Assembly: GCA_016790285.1 (NCBI GenBank)
Contig: JAEUPJ010000076.1
Coordinates: forward strand, 22,773 to 86,772
Origin: Roseateles sp.
GTDB taxonomy: Bacteria; Pseudomonadota; Gammaproteobacteria; Burkholderiales; Burkholderiaceae_C
Length of the DNA: 64,000 nucleotides
Direction of reading: 5' to 3'
Part shown: one piece after another, positions 45,071 to 54,212 of the stretch
How positions within the stretch are numbered: position 1 is the first letter of the stretch
Layout of the letters: every line of letters starts with the position of its first letter
Program-made: the position numbers and the translations under genes
The notes under the pieces: generated by a model
What the model saw: only the letters and a program-made list of their open reading frames with translations
Database searches by the model: none
What the model was told of the DNA's origin: nothing

Positions 45071-45696
45071 TCACGCTCTACGACTGCGCCACGGCGCCCA
45101 GCCCACGCCGGGCCCGCATCCTGCTGGCCGAAAAGGGCGTCGCCCACGAGACGGTGCAGGTCGACCTGCGCCAGGGCGAGCAGCTGGGCGACGCTTACCG
45201 CCGCATCAACCCGCACTGCACCGTGCCGGCCCTCGTGACGGAAGAAGGCGCCGTGCTGACCGACAACGCCGGCATCGCTGCGTACCTGGAGGCGCGCTAC
45301 CCCGAGCCGCCGCTGCTGGGCCGCACCCCGCTGGAGAAGGCCGAGATCGCCGCCTGGCAGTGGCGCGTGGAGTTCGAGGGGCTCATGGCCATCGCCGAGG
45401 CGCTGCGCAACAGCAGCCCCGCCATGGCCGGACGCGCGCTGCCCGGGCCGGTCGACTACGCGCAGATCCCGGCCCTGGCCGAGCGGGGCCTGGCGCGGCT
45501 GCAGCACTTCCTGGCGGTGCTGGATGCGCACCTGCAAGGGCGCGACTTCATCGCGGCCGGGCAGTTCAGCATTGCCGACATCACGGCCGTCGTGGCCGTG
45601 GATTTCGCGCGTGTCGTGAAGGTCAGGCCGGGCGAGGCTCACCCCCACCTGCTGCGCTGGCGTGAAGCCATGCAGGCGCGTGGGACGATGGCCTGA
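45067..45696 (+). CDS. glutathione S-transferase family protein
   Basis: A 209-residue GST. The thioredoxin-like N-domain shows YDCATAPSPRRARILLAEKGV, HCTVPALVTEEGAVLTDNAGIAAYL (cis-Pro and Asp/Asn glutathione site); the helical C-domain ends with FSIADITAVVAVDFARVV. The substrate is unknown. Start overlaps the YghU stop (ATGA), so the two GSTs form an operon. Confidence 0.88.
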   Translation: MITLYDCATAPSPRRARILLAEKGVAHETVQVDLRQGEQLGDAYRRINPHCTVPALVTEEGAVLTDNAGIAAYLEARYPEPPLLGRTPLEKAEIAAWQWRVEFEGLMAIAEALRNSSPAMAGRALPGPVDYAQIPALAERGLARLQHFLAVLDAHLQGRDFIAAGQFSIADITAVVAVDFARVVKVRPGEAHPHLLRWREAMQARGTMA

Positions 45697-45724
45697 GACG
45701 AGTCACTTCGGCAGGAGCAGCGCC

Positions 45725-46252
45725 ATGATTCACCGCGACCGCATGACGGCCCGCCTGGACGGCGAGTTCGCCGTGTTCCTGATCGGCATGCGCATCAACC
45801 GGCCCTGGGCGGTGCACCGCTGGCTGCCGGTCGCATCGGCCATGCCGCGCATGCTGCGCGAGCTGTACACGCAGCCGGGGCTCGGCCTGCTGAGCCACGA
45901 GATGTGGTTCTCGCGCACGATCGTGCTGGTGCAGTACTGGCGCAGCATGGACGCCTTGCTCGCCTACGCGCAGGACCGCCAGGCCGCCCACTTACCGGCC
46001 TGGCAGGCCTTCAACAAGGCCATCGGCACGGACGGCAGCGTCGGCATCTGGCACGAGACCTACCTCAGCGGGCCGCGGCGATACGAGAACGTCTACGTGA
46101 ACATGCCGGCGTTCGGCCTGGGCAAGGCGGGCGAGCTGGTGCCGGCGCGCAGCGGGCTGCAGTCGGCCGCGGCGCGACTGCGCGGCGGGGCGGCGGCGGT
46201 CAGCGCACCCGCCACGTCAGGCGAGGGCGCCACACCGCCAGCACCACATTGA
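45725..46252 (+). CDS. DUF4188 family protein
   Basis: A 175-residue protein. RLDGEFAVFLIGMRINRPWAVHRWLPV and PRMLRELYTQPGLGLLSHEMW, then YWRSMDALLAYAQD, match DUF4188, a ferredoxin-like dimeric fold related to antibiotic-biosynthesis monooxygenases. No enzyme activity is established. AGGAG at 45714-45718 supports ATG 45725. Its last 53 nt overlap the 3' end of the convergent membrane-protein gene. Confidence 0.8.
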   Translation: MIHRDRMTARLDGEFAVFLIGMRINRPWAVHRWLPVASAMPRMLRELYTQPGLGLLSHEMWFSRTIVLVQYWRSMDALLAYAQDRQAAHLPAWQAFNKAIGTDGSVGIWHETYLSGPRRYENVYVNMPAFGLGKAGELVPARSGLQSAAARLRGGAAAVSAPATSGEGATPPAPH

Positions 46253-46706
46253 CCGCGCACAGCGCGATCAGCAGCAGCAGGGTGTTGCGCTCGGAGCGCA
46301 GCAGCGTGGCCAGCTGCGCCGGGTCGGCGCTGGCAGCGGCCAGCAACTCGGCCTGCCGGCTGGCCGAGCCCACGACCATCAGCGTGGCCTCGAACACCGT
46401 GATGCCGAGCAGCGCCTTGAGCCAGGCCCAACCGGCATCGATGTAGCCGCGCGTTGCGGCCAGCGCGAGCAGGCCACTGACGACCACCACGGCCATTGAA
46501 GGCACCAGCAAATAGTTCGCGATCCCGGCGTACACCTGGCGCGCCGCGGCGAAGGCCACCGGCGAGCTGCGGTCCGCCAGCAGGTTGATGAGCAGGCAGG
46601 CGGCCAGCCCGCCGCCGAAGCCGATGGACGCCAGCTCGTGCAGCACCTTGGCCCCGCCCCGCCACGCCCGCTTGGCGGTCATGCGGGGCGGGGCATCGGG
46701 CGTCAT
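46200..46706 (-). CDS. four-helix integral membrane protein (DUF2269-like)
   Basis: A 168-residue protein with four hydrophobic segments (ASIGFGGGLAACLLINLL, YLLVPSMAVVVVSGLLALA, WLKALLGITVFEATLMVVG, NTLLLLIALCAVNVVLAVW). Its layout resembles DUF2269-type predicted membrane proteins, but I am not certain of the family. It is the last gene of a minus-strand run and lies 25 nt after the M14-type hydrolase gene. The 3' end overlaps the convergent DUF4188 gene. Confidence 0.7.
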   Translation of the reverse strand: MTPDAPPRMTAKRAWRGGAKVLHELASIGFGGGLAACLLINLLADRSSPVAFAAARQVYAGIANYLLVPSMAVVVVSGLLALAATRGYIDAGWAWLKALLGITVFEATLMVVGSASRQAELLAAASADPAQLATLLRSERNTLLLLIALCAVNVVLAVWRPRLTWRVR

Positions 46707-46731
46707 GCGGGTGGGCGCCAGGGTTGCCTGC

Positions 46732-47712
46732 TCAGCCGAGGCGGCGGTCGCTCGGCCGCGCGAGGTAGAACCACTCGGTGCCCGGCTGCGACTTCACGTT
46801 CGGGAACACGATGCGGCCTTCGCTGGGGGCCAGCACCGGCTCGCCGCTGGCGCGCGTGCCGATGGCCTGGCCTTTCTCGATGGGGTCGAAGCTGGCCCAT
46901 TCGCGGGCGAACTGGTCGCCCATGTCCTCGCGGTCGATGACGTCGTAGAGCTGCAGCACCTCGGGCGGCTGCGCGGGGCGGTGGGGCTCCACGGCGCTGT
47001 CGTCCAGCATGCCCAGGAAGACGAGCGTGCGCAGGATGGCCAGGCGCGCCACTTCGGGGCCGTTGGGGTCCAGGTGCTGGCCGCATTCGAGCGTGATGGC
47101 CCAGCCGCCGGTGGAGCGCATGTACTCGGTCGTTCCCACGCCGTAGTGCGGGTCGCTGATGAGGCTGGCGCGGCGCGAGCCGTCGTGCTCGCGCTGCTGG
47201 CGCCGCTGCAGGCCCAGCGCGTAGGTGGAGAGCCAGCCTTCCACGATGCGGCCCACGCCCAGGCGGGCCGCGAGGGCCGATTCGGTCGCTTCCTGGGAAA
47301 AGGGCTCCAGCTCGCCGCTGTTGTTGCGCGGGCCGATCATGGCGAAGGCCGGGCCGTTGCCCTGGAAGCTGTGCAGGTCCAGGATGCCGTCGTGCTGGGC
47401 GATCAGCGGGCACAGCTGCCTGGCGATGCGGTCCTCGTAGTCGTGCGCGATGACGGGCGGGCGCAGGTTGCGGTTGAGGTTGCGGTCGCCCTCGCGGCGG
47501 CCCAGCTGGTGGGCGAGCGGGTTCACGATGGGCACGCAGGTCAGCCTGCCGCGCAGCAGCGTCAGCTCGCCGGCGTCGAGCTGGCGAATGATCTCGGCCA
47601 TGGCCTGGGTGCCGTGCACCTCGTTGCCATGCACGGCGCCCGTGACGAGCAGGCGCGGGCCCGGCGTGAGGCCGGCGAACTGGTGGACGCGGAGATGGGA
47701 GGTGGCAGTCAT
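46732..47712 (-). CDS. succinylglutamate desuccinylase/aspartoacylase family zinc hydrolase
   Basis: A 326-residue M14-type metallohydrolase. Zinc ligands are seen in TGAVHGNEVHGTQ (H-x-x-E) and ILDLHSFQG (H); NPLAHQLGRREGDRNLNR supplies the substrate arginines. A C-terminal beta domain (PVLAPSEGRIVFPNV) is typical of AstE/aspartoacylase relatives. The exact amide substrate is unknown. Its start overlaps the PIG-L gene stop by 4 nt, so two amide-bond hydrolases are made together. Confidence 0.87.
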   Translation of the reverse strand: MTATSHLRVHQFAGLTPGPRLLVTGAVHGNEVHGTQAMAEIIRQLDAGELTLLRGRLTCVPIVNPLAHQLGRREGDRNLNRNLRPPVIAHDYEDRIARQLCPLIAQHDGILDLHSFQGNGPAFAMIGPRNNSGELEPFSQEATESALAARLGVGRIVEGWLSTYALGLQRRQQREHDGSRRASLISDPHYGVGTTEYMRSTGGWAITLECGQHLDPNGPEVARLAILRTLVFLGMLDDSAVEPHRPAQPPEVLQLYDVIDREDMGDQFAREWASFDPIEKGQAIGTRASGEPVLAPSEGRIVFPNVKSQPGTEWFYLARPSDRRLG

Positions 47713-48560
47713 GGCGTGAGCAGGGCGGAAGACAGGGCCTGGTCGGCGGGGTAGACGCGCCGCGGCAGCTCGGCGGCGGGCTGGCCGGCGCGGTAGGCGA
47801 CGAGGCGGTACAGGGTGGCGAAGGCGAAGTCCGGCGGCGCCTCACCGGCGCCCAGCACCAGTTCGCCGCCGCGGCGCACGCTGTCGGCCAGGAAGGCCGG
47901 CAGGCGCAGGTGGTAGGGGTTGCGTTCGATCTCGCCGGCATGCCGCTCCAGCGCTGCGACGAGCCGTGCGGTGTCGGCCAGGCTCGTCTGCACCAGCGTG
48001 TTCGGCGCCGACTGGGTCGACCAGAACTCGGTATGGGCGACGACCGTGTCCAGCCGCGCGGCCGCCAGTGCCTCGGCGACCAGCCGGTAGGTGCCGCGGT
48101 GGCTGGGGTTGTCGTCGAGCACGTGCGGGGCGAGCACGAGGGCCGGCCGGTGCTCGGTGAGCAGGGCGGCCAGCGTCTTCACATGCGCCGCCCACAGGGC
48201 CGGTGCGCGCTCGGCGGTGTCGCCCCGCACGTCGACCAGGCCCTCGGCGCCGGCGCGGATGCAGCCGAAGCCCAGTACGCCGCAGGCGTCGAGCAGCTCG
48301 GCCCAGCGGGGTTCACGGCGCTCCGGGTTGCTGCCCAGCGTCACGGCCACGTTGGTGACGCGCCAGCCCGCTTCCCGCTGCAGGCGCAGGGGCAGGGCGC
48401 CGACGATGCATTCGTCATCGGGGTGGGGCGCAAACACGAGGCAGTGGCCGGGCGCGGCTTCGGGCGCGGGTGCGGTGCTGCGGTCGGGCGGGTTGCCCAG
48501 CAGGGCGGCAAATCGGCTCAGGTGATCGCGCCAGCGGGCGAGGTCGGCATCCAGGGACAT
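47709..48560 (-). CDS. PIG-L family deacetylase
   Basis: A 283-residue LmbE/PIG-L zinc deacetylase. VFAPHPDDECIVGALPLRL is the metal-binding HPDDE motif and HVLDDNPSHRGTYRLV supplies the third ligand. Family members remove acetyl groups from GlcNAc-containing metabolites. It is preceded by an EamA transporter gene (9 nt) and followed by the M14-type hydrolase (4-nt overlap), suggesting a small pathway for deacylating and exporting or importing a metabolite. Confidence 0.88.
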   Translation of the reverse strand: MSLDADLARWRDHLSRFAALLGNPPDRSTAPAPEAAPGHCLVFAPHPDDECIVGALPLRLQREAGWRVTNVAVTLGSNPERREPRWAELLDACGVLGFGCIRAGAEGLVDVRGDTAERAPALWAAHVKTLAALLTEHRPALVLAPHVLDDNPSHRGTYRLVAEALAAARLDTVVAHTEFWSTQSAPNTLVQTSLADTARLVAALERHAGEIERNPYHLRLPAFLADSVRRGGELVLGAGEAPPDFAFATLYRLVAYRAGQPAAELPRRVYPADQALSSALLTP

Positions 48561-48569
48561 GCCGGCATC

Positions 48570-49457
48570 CTACCGACGCGGCAGGCGTCCCGGCCATGTC
48601 GCCAGCAGCACGCCCGATAAGGCCAGGCCATAGGCCACGGCCTGCAGCGCGGACAGCGACTCGCCGAGCAGCAGCCCGATAAGCGCGGTGCTGATGGGCA
48701 GGAAGACCATGAACACCCCGGCCTGCGCTGCGGGCAGGCGCTTCAGGCCCGCCATCCACAGCCACACGGTGATCACGCTGGCCGTGGCGGCGTAGTAGGC
48801 CAGCAGCCCCCAGTCCTGCAGGCGCGGCGCGGCGAAGTCGAAGCTCAGGCCCTGCCAGATGGCCAGCGGCGACACGAGCACGAGGCCCCAGAGGTTGATG
48901 AGGGCGCTGATGCGCTTGGGGCCCAGGCCCGCGGTCAAGGTCTTGCCGATGACGACGTAGCAGCCCTCGCAGAACACGGCGGCCAGCAGCAGCAGGGCGC
49001 CCACCAGCGTGGTCTCGGCGCCGCCTTGTTTGGCCGTGGCGACGAGGGCGATGCCGCCCACCGCGCAGGCGATGCCCGCGAGCACGCGGCCGCTCGGGCG
49101 CTCGCGCAGGAAGGCCCAGCTCAGCAGCGCCACCGCGGCGGGGATGCCGGCCATGATGACGCCCGCCACCACGGCCGAACTCTGCCGCAGGCCGAACAGC
49201 ATGCAGATCGAGAACAGGAAGTTGCCGAGGAACGATTCCAGGAACAGCAGGCCCTTGGCGCGGGTGTCCAGCGGCGCCTCGTCGGCGGGCTTCTTGAGCC
49301 AGGGCAGCATCAGCACGGCGGCCATGCCGAAGCGCAGCCCCGCGAGCAGGAAGACGGGAAAGGCCGCGACGAGCAGCTTGGACAAGCCGACATAGCTGCC
49401 CACCAGGCTGGTGCTGGCGGCCAGCAGGGCATAGGCCCGCCAGGGCACGGGGTGCAT
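48570..49457 (-). CDS. EamA-family (DMT superfamily) transporter
   Basis: A 295-residue protein with ten hydrophobic segments in two EamA repeats ([60 protein letters not shown]). The direction and substrate are unknown. It lies 11 nt after the phytase-like gene and 9 nt before the PIG-L gene on the same strand. Confidence 0.87.
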   Translation of the reverse strand: MHPVPWRAYALLAASTSLVGSYVGLSKLLVAAFPVFLLAGLRFGMAAVLMLPWLKKPADEAPLDTRAKGLLFLESFLGNFLFSICMLFGLRQSSAVVAGVIMAGIPAAVALLSWAFLRERPSGRVLAGIACAVGGIALVATAKQGGAETTLVGALLLLAAVFCEGCYVVIGKTLTAGLGPKRISALINLWGLVLVSPLAIWQGLSFDFAAPRLQDWGLLAYYAATASVITVWLWMAGLKRLPAAQAGVFMVFLPISTALIGLLLGESLSALQAVAYGLALSGVLLATWPGRLPRR

Positions 49458-49468
49458 GCCGCCGGGCC

Positions 49469-50662
49469 TCAGGGCAGCGGGCCGTCGATCGTCAGCGCGA
49501 CGAACTGCGTGAACTGGGCCGGGTTGAAGTTGTTGTCGGACACCAGGATCAGCGTGCGTTTGCCGTCCACCACGGGCCCGAAGGTGATGCCCTCGATGTT
49601 GTCCAGCGCGAGCACGCTGCCGTCGTCGTTCTTCAGCGAGGACAGGTCGAGCAGCATGGTGCGCTTCACGGGCACCACCTCGCGGCCCTTGATGGTCGTC
49701 CAGCCGGAGACGTCCGTCGCGCCACGGGTGTCGATGAGGAAGAGCTTGATGGTGTTGCTGGTGGGCTGCCTGGTGTGCGCGGCCACGCCGGGTGTCACGG
49801 CGCCGGTGGCGTAGGCGCGCTCGATGACGATGAATTCGTGGCTGGACAGCGCCAGCATGTCGGGCACGCCGTTGGTGGCGAAGTCACCTGCGCGGGTCGG
49901 CGGGAAGGGCACCGGGCCCACCTCATAGACGTATTCCGCCCCGGCTTTGCCTGTGTCCAGGTCGAAGGACAGCATGCGCGCGCGGCTGCCGCGGCCGACG
50001 GCGGTGGGCAGGCTGTCCTGGGCCAGGCCGTTCTCGCTCATGGTCCAGAGCGTCTTGCCGTCGGGCGTGATGGCGATGCTCTCGAAGGCGAGGTTGTTGT
50101 AGACGCCCATGTCGCCCGCGGCGATGCCCGAGGCGCTGCCGACCGGGTTGTAGTAGGCCGGCACAGGGAAGTCGGCGATGTGCTTGCCGTCCGGCGTCAT
50201 GCGGCGCACGGTCGGGTTCTGGAAGCCGGCCGAGCTGCGCTGGCCTTCGTTGCTCCAGTAGATCTGGTTGCGCCTGGTGTCCAGGCGCAGGCTTTCGGGG
50301 TCGACCATGTTGCGGCCGAAGGGCTGGCCGTCCACGTCGAGCAGGGTGGTCATGTTGACCCAGCTCACCCCCGCCTCGCCGGGCGCGGCGCTGCGGCGGA
50401 ACTTGCTCAGGTCCAGGGCCAGCTCGTAGAAGCGCGCCGGGCCGCGGTCGCTGCGGTCATCGCAGATCGCCAGGTAGCGGCCGGTGCCGGGCACGTAGTC
50501 GATGCTGGAGAGGCCGCCCACCGGCACCCCGCGGAACACGGCGGTGGTCGGGACGATCTGCTGGCCGAGGTAGCTCAGCGTCTGGGCCAGCGCAGGCAGC
50601 GTGAGCAGCGACAGCGCGGCAAGAGAGGCCGCACGGGCGGCGCAACGGGCGAAAAACTTCAT
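49469..50662 (-). CDS. exported esterase-like phytase-domain protein
   Basis: A 397-residue secreted protein: signal peptide MKFFARCAARAASLAALSLL with cleavage near PALAQ-T, then a phytase-like (PF13449-type) beta-propeller domain. GGLSSIDYVPGTGRYLAICDDRSD, DPESLRLDTRRNQIYWSNEG, FESIAITPDGKTLWTMSEN and LDNIEGITFGPVVDGKRTLI are the recurrent motifs. Activity is usually unproven in this family. ATG 50662 is preferred over 50677 because GAGGAAG precedes it. It heads a five-gene minus-strand run. Confidence 0.85.
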   Translation of the reverse strand: MKFFARCAARAASLAALSLLTLPALAQTLSYLGQQIVPTTAVFRGVPVGGLSSIDYVPGTGRYLAICDDRSDRGPARFYELALDLSKFRRSAAPGEAGVSWVNMTTLLDVDGQPFGRNMVDPESLRLDTRRNQIYWSNEGQRSSAGFQNPTVRRMTPDGKHIADFPVPAYYNPVGSASGIAAGDMGVYNNLAFESIAITPDGKTLWTMSENGLAQDSLPTAVGRGSRARMLSFDLDTGKAGAEYVYEVGPVPFPPTRAGDFATNGVPDMLALSSHEFIVIERAYATGAVTPGVAAHTRQPTSNTIKLFLIDTRGATDVSGWTTIKGREVVPVKRTMLLDLSSLKNDDGSVLALDNIEGITFGPVVDGKRTLILVSDNNFNPAQFTQFVALTIDGPLP

Positions 50663-50731
50663 CAACTTCCTCGGCACGGCATCCAGCCGTTGGGGCGGCG
50701 CAGTCTAGTCGGACTGCGCCGGGGCACCCGT

Positions 50732-52048
50732 TCAGGCGGCGCGCCGCAGGGCTCCGCGCAACGTGTCGATGATGCGTTCGATGTGGCTGCTCTCGATGAT
50801 CAGCGGCGGCGACAGCGCAATGGTGTCGCCCGTCGTGCGGATCAGCAGGCCCTTGTCCCAGCAGTCGAGGAAGATGTTGAAGGCGCGCTTGGCCGGCTGG
50901 CCGTCCAGGGGCTTCAACTCGATGCCGCCGACCAGGCCGATGTTTCGCACGTCGATGACGTTGGGTTCATCACGCAGGGAGTGCAGGGCCTTGGCGAACT
51001 CGTCCTGCATGCGGGCGGCGCGGGTGAGGAGGTCGCCGTCGGCGTAGGTGTCCAGGGTGGCGATGCCCGCGGCGCAGGCCAGCGGGTGGGCCGAGTAGGT
51101 GTAGCCGTGGAAGAACTCGATGAGGTGCTCGGGCCCGGTCATGAAGGCGTCGTGGATCTTCTGCTGCGCAAAGACCGCGCCCATCGGCACGCAGCCGTTG
51201 GTGATGCCCTTGGCGACCGTCATCAGGTCGGGCGTCACGCCGAAGGTCTGGGCACCGAACGGGTTGCCGGTGCGGCCGAAGCCGGTGATGACCTCGTCGA
51301 AGATCAGCAGGATGCCGTGCTTGTCGCAGATGTCGCGCAGGCGCTGCAGGTAGCCCTGCGGCGGGATCAGCACGCCGGTGGAGCCCGCCACGGGCTCGAC
51401 GATGACGGCCGCGATGGTGGACGCGTCGTGCAGCTGCACCAGGCGTTCGAGGTCGTCGGCGAACTCGGCGCCATGCTGGGGCACGCCCACGGAAAAGGCA
51501 TTGCGCGCCGGGTCGTGCGTGTGGCGGATGTGGTCGACGCCCGAGAGCAGGCTGCCGAACATCTTGCGGTTGGCCACCATGCCGCCCACCGAGATGCCGC
51601 CGAAGTTGACGCCGTGGTAGCCGCGCTCGCGGCCGATCAGCCGGGTGCGCGCGCCTTCACCGCGCACGCGGTGGTAGGCAATGGCCATCTTGAGCGCCGT
51701 CTCGACCGACTCCGAGCCGGAGTTGGTGAAGAAGATGCGGTTCAGGCCCGCGGGCGTGAGCTGCGCCAGCCGCTCCGCCAGCTCGAAGGCCTTGGGGTGG
51801 GCCATCTGGAAGGGCGGCGCGAAGTCCAGCTCGGCGGCCTGCTGCTGGATGGCCTGGACGATCTTCGGGCGGTTGTGGCCCGCGTTGACGCACCACAGGC
51901 CCGCGATGCCGTCGAGCACCTCGCGGCCCTTGTCGTCACGGAAGAACATGCCATCGGCCTGCGTCAGCAGGCGCGGCGCCTGCTTGAACTGCCGGTTGGC
52001 GGTGAAGGGCATCCAGTAGGCGTCCAGCTTGGAAACGTCAGCGCTCAT
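50732..52048 (-). CDS. omega-amino acid (beta-alanine)--pyruvate aminotransferase
   Basis: A 438-residue class III PLP aminotransferase. MPFTANRQFKQAPR and the active-site segment FFTNSGSESVETALKMA are typical of the beta-alanine/omega-amino acid:pyruvate subgroup. LLIFDEVITGFGRTGNPFGA and the PLP lysine in MTVAKGITNGCVPMGAV are intact. It transfers an amino group from beta-alanine or another omega-amine to pyruvate; no pathway partner adjoins, so the main substrate is uncertain. Confidence 0.9.
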   Translation of the reverse strand: MSADVSKLDAYWMPFTANRQFKQAPRLLTQADGMFFRDDKGREVLDGIAGLWCVNAGHNRPKIVQAIQQQAAELDFAPPFQMAHPKAFELAERLAQLTPAGLNRIFFTNSGSESVETALKMAIAYHRVRGEGARTRLIGRERGYHGVNFGGISVGGMVANRKMFGSLLSGVDHIRHTHDPARNAFSVGVPQHGAEFADDLERLVQLHDASTIAAVIVEPVAGSTGVLIPPQGYLQRLRDICDKHGILLIFDEVITGFGRTGNPFGAQTFGVTPDLMTVAKGITNGCVPMGAVFAQQKIHDAFMTGPEHLIEFFHGYTYSAHPLACAAGIATLDTYADGDLLTRAARMQDEFAKALHSLRDEPNVIDVRNIGLVGGIELKPLDGQPAKRAFNIFLDCWDKGLLIRTTGDTIALSPPLIIESSHIERIIDTLRGALRRAA

Positions 52049-52084
52049 GCGGGGCTCCGCGAAAGAGATGCCAAAGTCTAAAAG

Positions 52085-53002
52085 CTAATTTGACTGGGCT
52101 GTCAGAATTCGACGACGCCTCAGGGTTCCCACTAGCGGGGTGAGCTGGACGAGCAGGATGCAGGCGAGCATGAGCCCGCAGCCGAAAAGACCGGTGGCAT
52201 CCAGCCGCTCGCCCAGCAGCACGAAGCCGAAGGCGGCGGCGAAGAGCGTCTCGGAGGACAGGATGATGGCCGCGTCTGCCGCGTGGGCGTAGCGCTGGGC
52301 CACGACCTGGGCGGTGAAGGCGACACCCACCGACAGCACGCCGGTGTAGGCGATCGGCCCCGCGGCAGCGAGCACGCCCTGCCAGCGCAGCGGCTCCATG
52401 AACGCGGCGGCGATGAGAGACAGCACGCCGCACACCGCGAACTGGCCGCTGGCGACGAGGAAGGGCGCGCTCATGCGGTCCGCCCAGCGGCCCACCATCA
52501 GCACATGCACGGCCCAGGGCACGGCCGAGGCCAGGACCCACAGGTCGCCCAGGCCGATGCGCAACTCGTGCGCGCCCGACAGCAGGAAGGCGCCCACCAG
52601 GCAGCCCGCGGCCGCTGGCCACACCGACCAGTGCGCCACATGGCGCAGCAGCAGCCAGGCGAGCACCGGCACGAGCGGCACGTAGACGGCCGTCAGGAAG
52701 CCGGCATTGGTGACGCTGGTGAACTGGATGCCGATCTGCTGCATGACCGCGCCGAGCATCATCAGCAGGCCCAGCCCGGCGATGTGCCCGCCGTCCACGC
52801 CCGACAACGGCCGGCCCTCGCGCGCCAGGCGCCGCCACTCCATCACCGCCAGCGGCAGCACGACGAGCGAGCCCACCAGGAAGCGCACGCCGGTGAAGAG
52901 CAGCGGCCCGACGTCGGCCATGGCCCGGTTCTGGGCCACGAAGGCCGAGCCCCAGATCAGCGCGACGAGGGTGAGCAGGAGGTTGGCCTGGATGCGGCTC
53001 AT
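52085..53002 (-). CDS. EamA-family (DMT superfamily) transporter
   Basis: A 305-residue ten-helix transporter, the third EamA protein in the window. Opening RIQANLLLTLVALIWGSAFV carries the WGS motif; the second repeat has ILSSETLFAAAFGFVLLGERL with the conserved E. It is 36 nt upstream of the aminotransferase gene on the same strand and may be co-transcribed, so it could move an amino compound; this is inference from context only. Confidence 0.88.
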   Translation of the reverse strand: MSRIQANLLLTLVALIWGSAFVAQNRAMADVGPLLFTGVRFLVGSLVVLPLAVMEWRRLAREGRPLSGVDGGHIAGLGLLMMLGAVMQQIGIQFTSVTNAGFLTAVYVPLVPVLAWLLLRHVAHWSVWPAAAGCLVGAFLLSGAHELRIGLGDLWVLASAVPWAVHVLMVGRWADRMSAPFLVASGQFAVCGVLSLIAAAFMEPLRWQGVLAAAGPIAYTGVLSVGVAFTAQVVAQRYAHAADAAIILSSETLFAAAFGFVLLGERLDATGLFGCGLMLACILLVQLTPLVGTLRRRRILTAQSN

Positions 53003-53215
53003 GGCGTCGAGAGAAGGGGAGAGGGCGAGAATGAGGCCGAGAGCATGCCATGCGCATGCGTGACGACCAGGTTGGGTCGGGCCAACGCCCGTTCGCGGGG
53101 CCGGCCCCTCATCAAAGGGGGCGGGCCAAAGCGCACCGCGCGCCGGGGTGCGTCCTCACCGAAAATGAGGTTTGAAGCCGTCATGAAGACGAGGTGACGG
53201 TGTTGAGGGAGTTTC

Positions 53216-54208
53216 ATGAGAACAAGTTGCCGCGCCCGCCTGGCGGCGTCAGTGTTGGCCCTGGCCAGCCCATGGGCCATGGCTCAGGTCTACAAGTGCA
53301 CGGATGCTGTGGGCAAGACGACCTATCAGGCCCAGCCCTGCCAGGATGCGAAGTCCGGCGCCGCGATAACGCTCGAAGGGCAGCCTGCGCCGCGCCCCGC
53401 GCCCGCGCAGAGCGCGCTCGGTGGCCTCGCAGCGCCGTCACCGGTACCGGCGGCGTCGGACGAGGAGGAGCGAGGGCGTGTGCCCCACGCATCATCGCCT
53501 CAGCGCCGCCTTCCGCCATCCGCTCGGGTGGAGGTGCCGTGGGTGCGAATCAGCTTTGATCTGCCGAGCGCAGACGGCCGCGCAATGGCATGGACGAATG
53601 CCGGACCGGTGAACCGCGGTCGCCCTGCAGGCGCCGTGGCGGTCGAGACGGGCGTCCGCCCGGTCGCCGTGGGCCCGAACGGCCGTGAGGCCTTCACGCT
53701 CAACGGGGACGAACTGGTCTGGTGGCCCCAGGGACTGGGCGGGTCCAAGCAGAGGCTGACGCCGCCGGCCACACTGCCGCGCCTGTCCTGGGGTGCAGCC
53801 CTGGCCTTGGACGCGCGCAGCGGCGTGCTGGCCGTGGCGTCCCTGGACGGTGAAGGCTACTTCTACCGCTACGACACCCGTCGCCACAGCTGGTTGGGTG
53901 CGACCTCCTTGCGAAACCGCGACCTGCTCGGTTTGGCCTTCGACGCCCAGAATGGCCAGTACGTTGGACTGTCGAGCGACCTGGAGCTGATCATCTATGA
54001 CACCCAGGGCGGCCAGAAGACCGTGACGCCGCTGGCCCAGGTGCTACCCGCCGGCACCTATGACGCAGGTGCGCCGCTGAAGGCGGCGCTGACGCTCGCA
54101 GCCGGCAGCGGCGTGGCGGCGATTGTCCGAGTCAGCGGCGGTGTCGTGAGCCACATCTGGACCTGCGAGCTGGCCGGCGGCCGGGTCCAGTTGACCTACA
54201 AGGATTAA
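53216..54208 (+). CDS. exported DUF4124 protein with beta-propeller-like body
   Basis: A 330-residue protein. Signal peptide (RLAASVLALASPWAMA-Q) is followed at once by a DUF4124-type stretch VYKCTDAVGKTTYQAQPC with two cysteines. A Pro/Ala linker and a body of repeated blades follow (VRPVAVGPNGREAFTLNGDE, ALALDARSGVLAVASLDGEG, LGLAFDAQNGQYVGLSSD). Function unknown. GAGGGA at 53206-53211 is the ribosome site. It is followed after 4 nt by a larger lipoprotein of similar build, so the two probably act together in the periplasm. Confidence 0.75.
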   Translation: MRTSCRARLAASVLALASPWAMAQVYKCTDAVGKTTYQAQPCQDAKSGAAITLEGQPAPRPAPAQSALGGLAAPSPVPAASDEEERGRVPHASSPQRRLPPSARVEVPWVRISFDLPSADGRAMAWTNAGPVNRGRPAGAVAVETGVRPVAVGPNGREAFTLNGDELVWWPQGLGGSKQRLTPPATLPRLSWGAALALDARSGVLAVASLDGEGYFYRYDTRRHSWLGATSLRNRDLLGLAFDAQNGQYVGLSSDLELIIYDTQGGQKTVTPLAQVLPAGTYDAGAPLKAALTLAAGSGVAAIVRVSGGVVSHIWTCELAGGRVQLTYKD

Positions 54209-54212
54209 TGAC

